Notes under the pieces: model-generated
The model's database searches: none
Seen by the model: only the letters and a program-made list of their open reading frames with translations
Told to the model about the DNA's origin: nothing
Shown here: in pieces, positions 10,345-21,248 of the stretch
Position numbering within the stretch: position 1 is the stretch's first letter
How the letters are laid out: each line of letters begins with the position of its first letter
Program-made: the position numbers and the translations under genes
DNA from: Pyrenochaeta sp. MPI-SDFR-AT-0127
Lineage: Eukaryota; Ascomycota; Dothideomycetes; Pleosporales; Cucurbitariaceae
Reading direction: 5' to 3'
DNA: 64,000 nt
NCBI GenBank assembly: GCA_020747015.1
Contig: JAGTJM010000091.1
Span: forward strand, 47,500 to 111,499

Positions 10345-12915
10345 ATGCCTCAGCTTGAACACATCCCACAGGGGTACCACGCGGTCTCAGCAACCGGTAG
10401 TTCAGATTTAGATGTTAACTTACAGTCGCATTCAGGTGACTTCAGCTTCACGTTCGAGGCCTTGCAACAGGGATTGTTCCGCACCACATTCACATCTCCC
10501 AAACATCTGCTTCCGCCTCATCGAGCAGCACCAATTCCGCAACGCAATGTCGACATTGCGAGCACAGTCTCCCCTAGTACCACCTCAAGAACCCTCACTG
10601 TCAACGGTGTTACTGCAAACATAGATTGGGCTAGTGGGCTGCCTTTAGTGTCTCTCACACTGCCCGGTCAAGATACACCCATTCACTCCGATTTACCGCA
10701 TCGCTCTTACGTTGCGGATGGTTCTGGTATAGCTCATTATACACGCTATAACAATGGAACGCTTCATCTTGGCCTTGGCGAGAAGCCAGCGCCGATGGAT
10801 CTCTCAAATCGCCATTTTGTTCTCTCAGCCACAGACTCTTTTGGATATGACGTCCACCGTACGGATCCCATGTACAAGCACATTCCACTTCTGATCAATG
10901 CTACGCCTGAAGGCTGCGTTGGAATTTTTTCGACAACCCATGCGCGCGGATTTTACTCGGTTGGCTCAGAGATGGATGGTATGTGGGGTCGATTCAAAGT
11001 TTATCGACAGGAATACGGTGGGCTCGAGGAATATCTTATAGTTGGGAAGACCCTCAAAGACGTCGTTCGCACCTACGCAGATTTGGTAGGGTATCCCATG
11101 CTGGTGCCACGTTGGGCTTTCGGCTACTTGGCTGGAGGTATGAAGTACTCCATGCTTGATAACCCACGCGCGAGCGATGCGCTGATGGAGTTTGCCGGAA
11201 AATTGAAGAAGCACGACATTCCTTGCTCAGGTTTCCAGATGTCATCTGGATATACCGTTGCCGAAACGGAGCCAAAAACTCGTAATGTCTTCACATGGAA
11301 TCGACATCGTTTTCCGGACCCAAAAGGCTTTATAGACGCTTTTCACAAGGAGGGTATCCGACTAATTGCAAACGTTAAACCCTATGTTTTGGGAAATCAT
11401 CCCGAGTACGAAAAGCTGAAGGCGGCCGGTGCTTTCTTCACCGATTCTCTTACAATGACCTCCGCGCAAGCTCGCTTGTGGAGTGCTGGAGGCGGTGAGA
11501 GTGGCATCGGTGGGCATATCGATTTTACTTCTAAGGCGGGTTACCAATGGTGGTATGAGGGCGTTCGCGAACTGAAGCGTGTCGGCATCGACTGCATATG
11601 GAACGACAACAACGAATACACTATCCCTCACGACGGATGGCAGTGCGAACTGACCGAGCCGACCGTTATCCAAGATAACGCTGCTGACTATGGAAAAGAT
11701 ATTGGATTCTGGGGCCGTGCTTTGAACACTGAGTTGATGGGAAAGAGCTCTCATGACGCCTCACTCGATATCGAACCGAATCAGCGCCCGTTCATCCTGA
11801 CCCGGAGCGCAACAGCAGGCACACTCAGGTACTGCGCAAGTGCATGGAGCGGCGATAATGTCACTAGCTGGGATGGCATGAAAGGGGCTAATGCGCTCTC
11901 GCTCACAGCAGGCATGTGTCTGATGCAATGCTATGGCCACGATATCGGGGGGTTTGAAGGGCCGCAGCCGTCTCCTGAACTGCTTGTGCGCTGGTGTCAG
12001 CAAGGGATCTACTCGCCTCGCTTCGCGATTAACTGCTTCAAGACTTCACCAGATAACAATAGCGTCGGCGATGTTATCGAGCCTTGGATGTATGAGGAGA
12101 CAACCCCGCTAGTCCGCGATATCATAAAGCGACGATACGAGCTCATTCCATATTTATATTCGCTTGCTCTTGATTCACATCAAACCGCGACACCGCCGCA
12201 ACGATGGACCGGCTGGGGCTACGAAAGGGATCCCGAGGTTTGGAACAACCGAAAATTGACAGATGGGGAGACACAATACTGGCTTGGTGACTCATTGCTC
12301 GTGGGTGGTGTGTTTGAAGCTGGTGCTGAGACAGCCATGGTATATCTTCCGAAACACCATGAAGATGTGGACCTTCAGTACTTGGACGTGAACAATGAAC
12401 CGCAGACGTACTATTCTGCCGGCCAATGGGTCGAAATTTCCGCAAAATGGACGGATAGTATACCCGTTCTTGCCAAAGTTGGTGGAGCCATTCCGGTAGG
12501 ACGAGCCGAGCAAGTCCTTTCCCTTGGAGAGACGTCAAATCCTGCAAACCTCTCGCTGGATGATTACCGTGGCGTAGAGCTCTTTCCGCCAAAGGGTTCG
12601 TCAAATGGCAAGGTCTTCTCCAACTCGTGGTATGAGGATGATGGTGTTTCGCCACCGCCCGCGCGCATATCTGTGTTCGAGTTACGCTATGTGACTTCTG
12701 ACACGGAGGTCTCAGTGGAGTACAAAGAAACTTTACAATCGAGTTTCAAGCCAGCCTGGGCGAACCTTGAGATTATCTTGCCAGTTGGCGATGCGAGGAT
12801 AGTACAGTTCAATGGGAGTAAATTAAGGCGCTGTGAGTCCGATTCAAGAGGAAGACCATGCTTCCAGGCTTCGATTGAACGGGATCATAGCAAGGGGAGA
12901 GTTGAAGAGATATAA
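10345..12915 (+). CDS. Glycoside hydrolase family 31 (alpha-glucosidase/alpha-xylosidase type)
   Basis: Intronless 856-residue retaining glycosidase. The frame is open from 10156, but the ATG at 10345 gives the natural N-terminus. The order is an N-terminal beta-sandwich (to ~residue 235), then the TIM barrel beginning near 'PRWAFGYLAGGMKYS', then C-terminal beta domains. The GH31 nucleophile block 'CIWNDNNEY' places the catalytic Asp at residue 421, and 'WSGDN' places the acid/base Asp at residue 504; 'GHDIGGF' and 'RWCQQGIYSPRFAINCF' are further GH31 substrate-pocket blocks. No signal peptide is apparent, so it is probably intracellular and acts on an imported glycoside. It is divergent from an MFS carrier with a Zn2Cys6 regulator beyond, which suggests a small catabolic cluster. 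Substrate specificity (glucosides, xylosides or other) cannot be decided from the sequence. Confidence 0.95.
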   Translation: MPQLEHIPQGYHAVSATGSSDLDVNLQSHSGDFSFTFEALQQGLFRTTFTSPKHLLPPHRAAPIPQRNVDIASTVSPSTTSRTLTVNGVTANIDWASGLPLVSLTLPGQDTPIHSDLPHRSYVADGSGIAHYTRYNNGTLHLGLGEKPAPMDLSNRHFVLSATDSFGYDVHRTDPMYKHIPLLINATPEGCVGIFSTTHARGFYSVGSEMDGMWGRFKVYRQEYGGLEEYLIVGKTLKDVVRTYADLVGYPMLVPRWAFGYLAGGMKYSMLDNPRASDALMEFAGKLKKHDIPCSGFQMSSGYTVAETEPKTRNVFTWNRHRFPDPKGFIDAFHKEGIRLIANVKPYVLGNHPEYEKLKAAGAFFTDSLTMTSAQARLWSAGGGESGIGGHIDFTSKAGYQWWYEGVRELKRVGIDCIWNDNNEYTIPHDGWQCELTEPTVIQDNAADYGKDIGFWGRALNTELMGKSSHDASLDIEPNQRPFILTRSATAGTLRYCASAWSGDNVTSWDGMKGANALSLTAGMCLMQCYGHDIGGFEGPQPSPELLVRWCQQGIYSPRFAINCFKTSPDNNSVGDVIEPWMYEETTPLVRDIIKRRYELIPYLYSLALDSHQTATPPQRWTGWGYERDPEVWNNRKLTDGETQYWLGDSLLVGGVFEAGAETAMVYLPKHHEDVDLQYLDVNNEPQTYYSAGQWVEISAKWTDSIPVLAKVGGAIPVGRAEQVLSLGETSNPANLSLDDYRGVELFPPKGSSNGKVFSNSWYEDDGVSPPPARISVFELRYVTSDTEVSVEYKETLQSSFKPAWANLEIILPVGDARIVQFNGSKLRRCESDSRGRPCFQASIERDHSKGRVEEI

Positions 12916-14266
12916 GCTGTATTAGCTCGCAACTGCCTTGATTAAGCTTTATTCTATAGCAAAACCAATATGGCCTTCATTGAATTTTATTCATCCTTCG
13001 GTGTACCAATTCATCATGTGGAAATCAACAACTTGAAGTGGAAGCGTCAAAAGAAGAATTTACGGACATGCTCGGTCCACGGTCTGGCCCCGCGAAATAG
13101 TGGTCACTTAAGACTAACTCTTTGAATGGCGCAATCCGGACAACACCCACTCCAATGGAGACTGCACGGTATGTCAGATTTCGTCCGTCGCCGCTAGTAA
13201 TAAGTGATCTAAAGGCATTTTGAAAAACACTCGGCGATTGATCGGATTATGAAGGCATCTCGCAATTTTCGCTAGTAACAGTTGGCGGACGGATGTCCCT
13301 GCGGTGATCTACGGCTTTACCGACATTCTAACCCCCTTCTATGCATCCCACTGGTCGGGGAATCTAGTTGCCATTTTACACACTCCTCTCTCCCGCTCGC
13401 ATTTCCGCTCTGGGCATGATATCCTAACAGCCACTTCCTATGGTTACGACACAGCAGAGCATGAGCTAATCGCTCGACCTAAAGACGCGGGTTGAGAACT
13501 CATGCGCCATGTGGAACTTACCCGAACTTGGTGTGGATACTACCGCCGTTTTATGGTACTAACGGCAATTCCGCCCCTGTTCAGCCGATGCTATCATATT
13601 ATAACGAATCGTGTATTACTAGGACATCAATACCGGCAGGTTTCAAAAATTTCGGTGTAGGTACATATTCCGAGGAAACCTCTTTCCCTGATGCGGATAT
13701 CCGAATCAAAATAGGAGGTCACATTGGCTTGCGGTCGAAAGCTGCCGGGCGAACACTCATAATGGTAAGGGGCATGGAAATTGTGAAGTTGGGAGCAGCA
13801 AAAATAGCTAACTGCCCAGAAATCGTGTCGAGAATTAGTAGGATCTAGAGCCATTGAGTGCATGCAGGTTTAAGTGTCCTTACGGAGGTAAACTTGAGAC
13901 GGTAATTCTACGCTTAAGACGCTGTCTGTCGTTAACGCACAACTGTCCTCCAACGCTGCAGAGTGTGCTTGCCCAAAAAAAAGACCTTCCATTACATTCA
14001 AGTTTCGTCTTTCAAAAAGTGTCCAGGGCCTACAGGCCATGTATCCAGGTCTTTAGGCTATTCTTTGCATCAATAAACTAGCAAAGATAGCATTAAGACT
14101 TCATTAAATAGAAACCACGATGAGTTATTTTTCACTTGTTGGTCTATCAGTCGTGTATACCACAGCTCTATTCTCTTCGTCACTTTAGGTCTTCGATCCG
14201 TCAGTGCTCCGTCAGCTTCCTGTCAACACGAGGCAACTTTCATTTTCGCTGTGTATAACGTTGAAC
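12916..14266. other. Intergenic 1.35 kb, no gene seen
   Basis: This stretch holds the 3' flanks of the GH31 gene and of the convergent F-box-like gene. A 118-codon plus-strand frame (13492-13848) has no recognisable domain or intron continuation. No structured RNA or repeat was noticed. Confidence 0.5.
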
Positions 14267-15097
14267 TCAAAAGTACACACCCTTGTATGCTTCAGTTTCA
14301 GACTCATCATCCGCCAGGTGACGATGCCAGCGTTCCATCCCTTCCATAACTTCATCTACCTTCGGTTTCATCAGCACCATGTAAGCTTCCTCTTCCATGA
14401 TTGGCTTTGGTTCCTGTGCTACCAGCAGGAAGCAGTTCTCGTTCTTGTTGTAACTCCAATCCCACCACGTTGATTCCAGTTGAGGCGCCATTGGTGCATC
14501 ATACCTCTGATAGTGATCCTCTTTCAGTACCGCCCCGACAAGACGATAATACTTGAGTGGGTATGTCTTGCCACTCGTTTCATCCAGGATAATCTTGATC
14601 ATTTTTACGTTACGCAGACGCCGGAGAAGCCTGACCAATTCCGATACATCGAATGAGCCGATCGGGGCGACGATCAATTCATCCAGATATATGCTTTCTA
14701 CGTTGAAAGGCCATGAACCCCAGGTTTCGAGCGAGAGCCATCTACATCGTATTGCAAGTTTTCGCACGTTTTGTAGAAAGACATCTGTTTGGTCGGCAAT
14801 GACTTGGTCGGGGTGCACAGTCAGAATGAACCTAGTCTTCTCGAATGCAAGACGTGTGAAATCCAAGCGAAATTGGCGGCAAACGAGCAAGACCGACAGG
14901 TTGGAAGCGGCTCTGTAGAATGGATCTAGACACTGGAAGGCACTATGCACCCCGCTTCTGCGCGGGAGATTTGAGCCTCGCACTTCTTTCATGGTGAGCC
15001 CAGCGTCTGGCCATTGCTCTAGCGCGTAGGCTGCGATTTGCAAACGAAGTTCGGTTGGCAATGACAAAAAGGTGGTCCTCGGCCCTGTTTCCGTCAT
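14267..15097 (-). CDS. F-box-like/2EXR-type hypothetical protein
   Basis: Intronless 276-residue soluble protein. Residues ~10-27 read 'FLSLPTELRLQIAAYAL', the LPxELRxxI start that marks fungal F-box-like and 2EXR-type proteins, many of which are lineage-specific. The middle part ('NLSVLLVCRQFRLDFTRLAF') fits the same class: 'LLVCRQFR' is the usual second helix after the F-box-like segment. No transmembrane segment or catalytic motif is seen. If the F-box is functional it would link a target to an SCF ubiquitin ligase through Skp1, but the motif alone does not prove this. The ATG at 15097 is the only reasonable start. Confidence 0.7.
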   Translation of the reverse strand: MTETGPRTTFLSLPTELRLQIAAYALEQWPDAGLTMKEVRGSNLPRRSGVHSAFQCLDPFYRAASNLSVLLVCRQFRLDFTRLAFEKTRFILTVHPDQVIADQTDVFLQNVRKLAIRCRWLSLETWGSWPFNVESIYLDELIVAPIGSFDVSELVRLLRRLRNVKMIKIILDETSGKTYPLKYYRLVGAVLKEDHYQRYDAPMAPQLESTWWDWSYNKNENCFLLVAQEPKPIMEEEAYMVLMKPKVDEVMEGMERWHRHLADDESETEAYKGVYF

Positions 15098-15339
15098 GGT
15101 GCTCTTCTGAAACGACGGGAGATACTATATCGGTAGTACCACGAGAACTTTCCTTAAGTCTAACCGTAAGATCCTGACTATAGAGTGAGTGGGTCAGGTG
15201 TTGGAGGCAGGCTGACCGGCCTCGAGGTTGCTGGCAGAAGGCCTGGCAGGTCCGTGCACAACCATCTGATTAGATTTCTTCACCCCGCCAATCTCCGAAC
15301 CTCGCACCACCATACTTCGTACCACATTCTTGTCCACCC

Positions 15340-17774
15340 ATGCGCGTTCATCATCTCCTGTTTACAATCTATACACTTCCTGATGTAGCAACAGCTCTTT
15401 ACCTTGGCAAGTGGTGCCCCATCGCCTGCGACACAACTTTGAACTACGCGACTTTCAACGACACTGACTCCTGGCTGTCGAGGAAAGTACGGGCATGTCG
15501 AAGCGAACTTCGTATCACTTCATTATACTTATGTTTTGACAAGTTCTGTCAAGATGATGGAGAAAGAGAACTATGGATTGAGCAACAGAGGCCGTGGTGT
15601 GATGAATATGCAGGCGTGTCGTTGCCCAACTATCAAGAACTAGTGGACCGGTGGAAGCCTGATGATCGGAAAGGCGTGAAGAGGTTAAATGCGGACGATG
15701 CAATGAAGTTTCCCGTTCTAGATGATGTTGTAATACCAGATACAAGGTTTTTCGTGAGGGCTTTCACCACCTTAGTATGCCTCCATTCGGTCGTCTCGAT
15801 GATTGATCTCATGCTGATCCGCACCTTTAGGAAGCAGCTTTCTGGGAGTATGATATCCATCTCGTCTACGGGTAAGTGATTTGTGACTCAAGCATCAATT
15901 TACCATTGACAAAAGTAGCTGGTACATGTATTACTTCTGGATATTGGTGGTGACCGCCGGTATCAGCGCTCGTTTATTATCGTTGATCCAGAACCTACGT
16001 CTCCAAAACCGAAGATATCAAGGCATTCCAGGTGACGACGCAGAATATTCTACCAAACGTCATGGCATTTTTGGCCTTCCCAAAGCCTGGATCAAACGAT
16101 TTCTCTTGATCCCAGCCACGTTTGGAGACCGATGCTCTCGCCCTCTTGGTTGGTGTACAATACCGCCACGTATGCAATCGCTTACCATATTCTTCTTCCT
16201 CGTTCTCAATCTAGTCCTGTGTAGCTGTTCCTATCACCTAACAGATGGTAATCTGTACTGGCCAAACAAGTCAACACAGTTAACGCGTTATATATCTGAC
16301 CGCACTGGAATCATATCCCTAGCAAACTTCCCATTAGTATGGCTTTTCGGCATGCGAAATGATGCTCTCATGTGGGTGACAGGCTGGGGCTTTGGCACGT
16401 ATAACGCATTCCACAGGTGGGTTGCAAGAGTCGCTACAGTCCAGGCGGTAGTGCATAGTGCTGGATATACCTTGATGATAATGGAGAGTAAGTTACCTGT
16501 ACGGTTTGAGCACATCGCTAGTCAGAGAGACTAATGTTACCCAGGTGGTGGTTGGTCACACTTTATGAAATATTGGACCAAGCATTATTTCTGGAACGGA
16601 GAACTGGTATGATTTGATGAATCACCTTCACCTACTTGGGCTGACACATTTTCAGGCAACAATAGCAATGTGCGCTCTGCTCGCCTTCTCTTTCTATGGG
16701 GTCCGTCGTTCACATTACGAGATTTTCCTCGTCACACACATCGTGCTCTCCATTGTCGCACTATGGACCATGTACTATCACGTTGAGATTTTCGTCAACG
16801 GCGAGTGGAACATCTTCATCTGGCCATGTCTCGCGATATGGATATTTGATCGCATACTGCGACTTGGACGGATCCTTGCTTTCAATTGGAACCCATTTAG
16901 TACCAAAGCGACTGTGAGTTATGACTCAAACAGTAACTTGATACAAATGGTTGTCGATGGAGGCCGGAACAAAATTGCGCCGAGTCCAGGGAGTTATTAC
17001 TATATCCATATGTTGGACGATCTGCTGTATGCGTATCAGAGCCACCCATTCACGCTTGCCTACGTTTCTTCCGATGTTGGGTCCACCTTACATTCCCCAT
17101 TAGTATCGCGGCCGCCTCCAAACCGATCAAATTCGTCGCTCTCAACAGAGTCTAATGAGTCTGAAGCACTCCTCAGACCCAGCAGCACATCCAAATCAGA
17201 TCTCGTCTTCCTCATTCGGCCTTACGACGGATTTACTTCACGCCTTAAGTTACGCTGTCTTCTACATCCCAAGAAAGTTAGTGTGCTGATAGAAGGGCCT
17301 TACGGCCACACCGTGCCGCTTCATACATTTCCAAACATTCTCTTCATTGTGGGTGGAACTGGCATCGCGGTCCCACTTTCCCATTTACATCGGCTCTTGC
17401 AAACAGACTCATGTGCTCAAAGCGTGAAGATAGTGTGGGCAGTCCGCGAACACGCCTTCTTAGAGTCCGTTCTTCGCGACTTCAAAGGATTGCTAGGCGA
17501 CGAGAGGGTAAGTATGGTAGTTCATGTGACACGAGACGACGAGGTCAAGGACGAGGTGCAAAGTGAGGACTTGAAAAGTGTGCGCATATTGACGCATCGC
17601 CCTGACGTGAGCATGACGGTCGAGCAGTCAGCAAGGGATTCCAGCCACCAAGGCCTTGCTATTGTAGCATGTGGGCCCGCTCTTATGGCGGACCAGGCAC
17701 GGAAAGCGAGTGTACAGGTGTTGGGTCAGGGTTATTTGGGTGTGGAGTACTTTGAGGAGAGTTTTAAGTGGTAG
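15340..17774 (+). CDS. Ferric/cupric reductase transmembrane protein (FRE family)
   Basis: Plasma-membrane metalloreductase of 741 residues that passes electrons from NADPH through FAD and two haems to extracellular Fe(III)/Cu(II). Five exons: 15340-15774, 15831-15871, 15919-16487, 16545-16606, 16656-17774; all joins keep phase. The 41-base exon 2 restores 'EAAFWEYDIHLVYG', characteristic of Fre proteins. The N-terminus is a signal peptide followed by a cysteine-containing extracellular domain. The membrane domain carries the haem-binding His pairs ('FHRWVARVATVQAVVHSAGY' and 'RRSHYEIFLVTH'). The FAD site is 'HPFTLA', the NADPH site 'VGGTGIAVPL', and 'CGPALMADQARK' closes the reductase domain. 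It probably serves high-affinity iron uptake. Its 3' end lies only 75 bp from the convergent SDR gene. Confidence 0.95.
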
Positions 17775-17849
17775 TCGCATTTGAACGGCATTGGGAGGCG
17801 TACATTACTTGCATTAGATATAGACGCATGCAGCAGCGCATCAGTAATC

Positions 17850-19089
17850 TTAACGCGGCGATTCATGACTTTTCAACCCGAGATACCAATGCGCAACTTC
17901 CTTGACGCTTTCTTTCAACCCTCTAATCGTTTGCCCACCAAAAAATGTCCTCGCCGTCAACCCTGAATCCACTCGATACGGCATGTTTATCGGCACTTTG
18001 CTTCGTCCTATGCTAAAAAGTCCCTGCTCCAATTCAGTCCTGAATTCCCGTTCAATACTATCTGCTGCATCGTTCCATAGTTTTGGACCATCGACGCCCT
18101 TCTCAACGGTTGCAGCAGCAACAAACCACGGAGGGAGGTCCTCACTCTTCACATTCTCCTCATCAAGGGCCCCTATATGTACTCTAGCGCAATCTTGGAC
18201 GTGTACAAAGCCGAACGCATACCGCGGTTTCATCTCATCGAAAATGAGGGCCTTGGTCTGGCGGTCCATGTGGGCGAGGGCTTGCGATGCCGTAGTAGCG
18301 AATTCCGAGGGCCCAATCACAGTTCCAGGAATGATTTGTACTATGGAAAAAGGTGTGCTTTTACTCAGACGAAGATCATTGAGATACTCCATGCATTGTG
18401 ACTTGGACGCGCAGTATGCTTGGTGTGGAGATTTAAGTGGCGGCCGATAGGTGAGCGATGCTTGGTTGACTTGGACGTGTTCTGCCTTTTGTGAGTATTT
18501 AGTAGTTATGATTTGATAGAAAGGATTATACCGTCTAGGACTTGATCCATTCTATTGCCCAGCGTGTCTCCGTCTTCGGAGTTTACGAGGCCAGCGCCAG
18601 CTTGAGTGAAGACGATTCGCCTGATAGTCTTGGATGCTTCGGCATCCTGGAGGAGACTCTTCATCGAGTTCATGAACGGGTAGTATATGTCATTATCCGG
18701 GTGTAGATGCTGGTGGACTTAGCCATTTGCAACTGAGTTGGGGCCTCTATCTCTACGCACTGGTAATGGCCATGCTCCAGCAATATGCACAACATACTTG
18801 GCGTTTGTGAGGGCATTTACAAATGCCCCTGGGATGGTGTTGTCTGGCACAATTGCAAAGTCTATGCGATCTAGATAATGCTGAACTGAGGGCCCTGATT
18901 TGATGGTAGCGATGGCGTCTTCTCTGCGTACGATGCAGCGCACGCGATATCCAGACTGGAGGGCATAAACGACGCAGGCGTAGCCTATTGTTCCATTTGC
19001 TCCCGTGATCTGGATACTGGTCAGATTGAATTCAAGAGTACGTCAACATTTATTCGTACAGCAACAAGACCTCGATCCTCGGAGGCCAT
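17850..19089 (-). CDS. NAD(P)-dependent extended SDR / epimerase (dihydroflavonol-reductase-like)
   Basis: Cytosolic oxidoreductase of 362 residues. Four exons on the minus strand: 19089-19060, 19009-18761, 18709-18532, 18481-17850. The tiny first exon encodes ten residues and joins directly to 'ITGANGTIGYACVVYALQSG', the TGxxGxxG cofactor loop at residues ~12-19. The third join reads 'WPLPHLHPDNDIYY'. The catalytic YxxxK is 'YCASK' at residues 175-179. The fold matches extended SDRs that reduce or epimerise ketones (dihydroflavonol-4-reductase, methylglyoxal reductase, 3-beta-HSD types). It shares a 361-bp divergent promoter with the FAD monooxygenase. Substrate unknown. The intron at 18760-18710 (donor GTGCGT) is the least certain join but keeps phase. 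Confidence 0.87.
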
Positions 19090-19450
19090 CGTTACAATAG
19101 TGCTTATCTTGTTTTGAGCGAAGATTAGAAATTTGGAAAATGATCTTCATGAAATTCTAAAGGGCTGCATCGATTCATATAGGGGAGGTTACTAACCTTT
19201 ACCGACATGCAGGGCGTGCGGCTTAAAGTGGTCTGAGGAGCGAGAAGATCCTGGGCTTTCCGATCAGCGTTCCGAACGGCGCCCCACACTCTCGGCTTTA
19301 AAGTGCATTTCGTCATAGTCCCCCAAACACCAGAGCTTCCTCTAACAACAATCCTCGTTAGCGTACCTATAGCTTTTAAACGCTTTATGATGGACTATCA
19401 GGCCCCATCTTTCCAGCTGTCCGTCTATGACCCTGATTGATTCATTCTAC
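19090..19450. promoter_or_regulatory. Divergent promoter region (SDR / FAD monooxygenase)
   Basis: The 361 bp between the two start codons must hold both promoters, which suggests co-regulation. No specific operator was recognised. Confidence 0.4.
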
Positions 19451-20857
19451 ATGGCTCAAAACGACGAGCCTTCCGAGGGTTTCCCTCACGCAACATCTAA
19501 GAACCTTAACGTCATCATCGTAAGCACCATCCAGATATTGCTCTTTCCCAGTTAGTGTATAAATACCCTCAAGGTCGGAGCATCCTTGGGCGGTCTGGCC
19601 ACCGCACTCGCTCTCAAGCGCCTACCACATCCGCACTCGCATACCATCACCCTCCTCGAGCGCAATCCGACGCCTTTGCTTCACAATCAGGGGGCTGGAA
19701 TCGTCGCGGGTGGTGACACCCTTGCCTTCTTCAAACGCTATGATAAGTGTGGGCGAGATCTCGCCGCGGGCTCAATTAGAAGGCAGTACCTCAATAAACA
19801 TGGCGAGATTATACACAAAGAAGACATGCGCCAGAACATGACCAGCTGGGATTTGGTGTACCATATGCTGAGAGCGAATGTTGACGAAGTGAAGAGTGAA
19901 TACTGTGAAGTACCAAAAGAAGATGAGCTCGCAAGCAAAGTAACGCATCTACATGGGCACAAGGTCGTTGGGTTGGAAGAGGATGGAGACAAGGTAATTG
20001 CCAAGTATGAGACAGTTGAAGGAACAAAAGGGGAGATGCTGGCAGATCTTGTCATTGGCGCAGACGGTCCAAGTTCGACCATTCGCTCGATACTGGACCC
20101 CGACGTTGAACGAACATATGCAGGCTACGTCGCTTTGCGTGGCACTGTTCCAGAGGCTGATGTTAGGCCCAAAACGCACGAAGCATTCAGTGAACGCTTC
20201 ACATTTTTTCACGCCAAAGGCATTCAGATCCTAGCATACCTGATTCCCGGCGAGCATGGCACACTGGAACCTGGCAAACGGCTCATCAACTTTGTTTACT
20301 ACACCAATCTTCCTTCATCTTCTTTGACCGATCCTTCACCGGAATTCAAAGAGTTGATGACCGATGTTGACGGCGTATTCCACCGCATCACAATGCCGCC
20401 AGGCAAGACAGACCCCAGGGCATGGGAGAAGCAGCGCCAGATTGCCGCAGATAAGCTACCACCACAATTTGCCGAGCTTGTTTGCGGCACGAAGAAACCA
20501 TTTGTACAAGCAATCACCGATGTCATCTCGCGTGATAATGAATATTTCAATGGGCGCGTCATCTTGGTTGGGGACGCGTTGTCTGGGTTTCGGCCACATA
20601 CGGTTGCTAGTACAAGTCAGGCATGTTTCGATGCTATGATACTTGCAGACATGATTGAAGGGAAGATTGGCCGAAAGGAATGGAAAAAACAGACGCTTGG
20701 GTATGCGAGAACGATCCAGAAGAGAGGAGTGGATATGGGCGAGAGGAGTCAGCATCACGATCTGCCGTTAGAAGAGCATATCAAAGATCGCAATCTGGCG
20801 AGTAAGCCGAGAGAGGAGGAGGTCTGGCCAGAGTGGTCAGTCAAAGATGTGCTATGA
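19451..20857 (+). CDS. FAD-dependent aromatic monooxygenase (2,6-dihydroxypyridine 3-monooxygenase-like)
   Basis: Flavoprotein hydroxylase of 450 residues that would use NAD(P)H and O2 to hydroxylate an aromatic or heteroaromatic ring. Exon 1 (19451-19519) encodes 23 residues ending in the first Rossmann strand; exon 2 (19574-20857) resumes with 'VGASLGGLATALALKRL', the GxSxGG dinucleotide loop. Further family blocks: 'LADLVIGADGPSSTIR' (DG motif) and 'GRVILVGDALSGFRPHTVAS' (GD motif contacting the ribityl chain). A 'GAGIVAGGDTLAFFKRYDK' segment is typical of the dihydroxypyridine-hydroxylase/urate-hydroxylase-like branch. No membrane segment is seen. It is divergently paired with the SDR gene, suggesting two steps of one pathway (inference). 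The exact substrate is unknown. Confidence 0.9.
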
Positions 20858-21248
20858 TGACCATGCTCAAGAATGTGGATGCTTCATCTGCAATGCCATG
20901 TCTCTCTCCTCAAGGTGTATCACTAGCTACGATGGACATGGATTCATCATAATTCAAAACTTTGAACTCTGAGCCACAAGTAGCCGGGACTATTTTTTTT
21001 TTCAGAAATGATTCAGATTTGCAGGTTGTTTTTTCTTCTATTTTTGGGTAAGACAAGCAACAGGTTTGACGCATAGGAGTCAGGTTCCATATCCTGTCTC
21101 GCTCCTACAAAAGCATTTATGAGCACGATGCGAGCGCGATACGGTCGTGTGCATCTCACAGATAGTTGATATTCAGCAACTCTTTGCAGAACCCTCGCTC
21201 AGCAACAAACGTTCTTACTTCCATAAACGGCCTACCTGCGATACGATC
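20858..21248. other. Intergenic with poly-T tract
   Basis: 3' flank of the monooxygenase and probable promoter of the following hypothetical gene. It contains a T10 tract near 20993-21002 and T-rich runs shortly after. No other element was recognised. Confidence 0.4.

Noticed and set aside
13492..13848. 118-codon plus-strand frame
   Set aside because: No similarity recognised, no hydrophobic or motif pattern, in an intergenic region between two convergent gene ends.
15340..20857. Canonical secondary-metabolite gene cluster
   Set aside because: No PKS, NRPS, terpene synthase or DMATS gene in the window; only tailoring-type redox genes.
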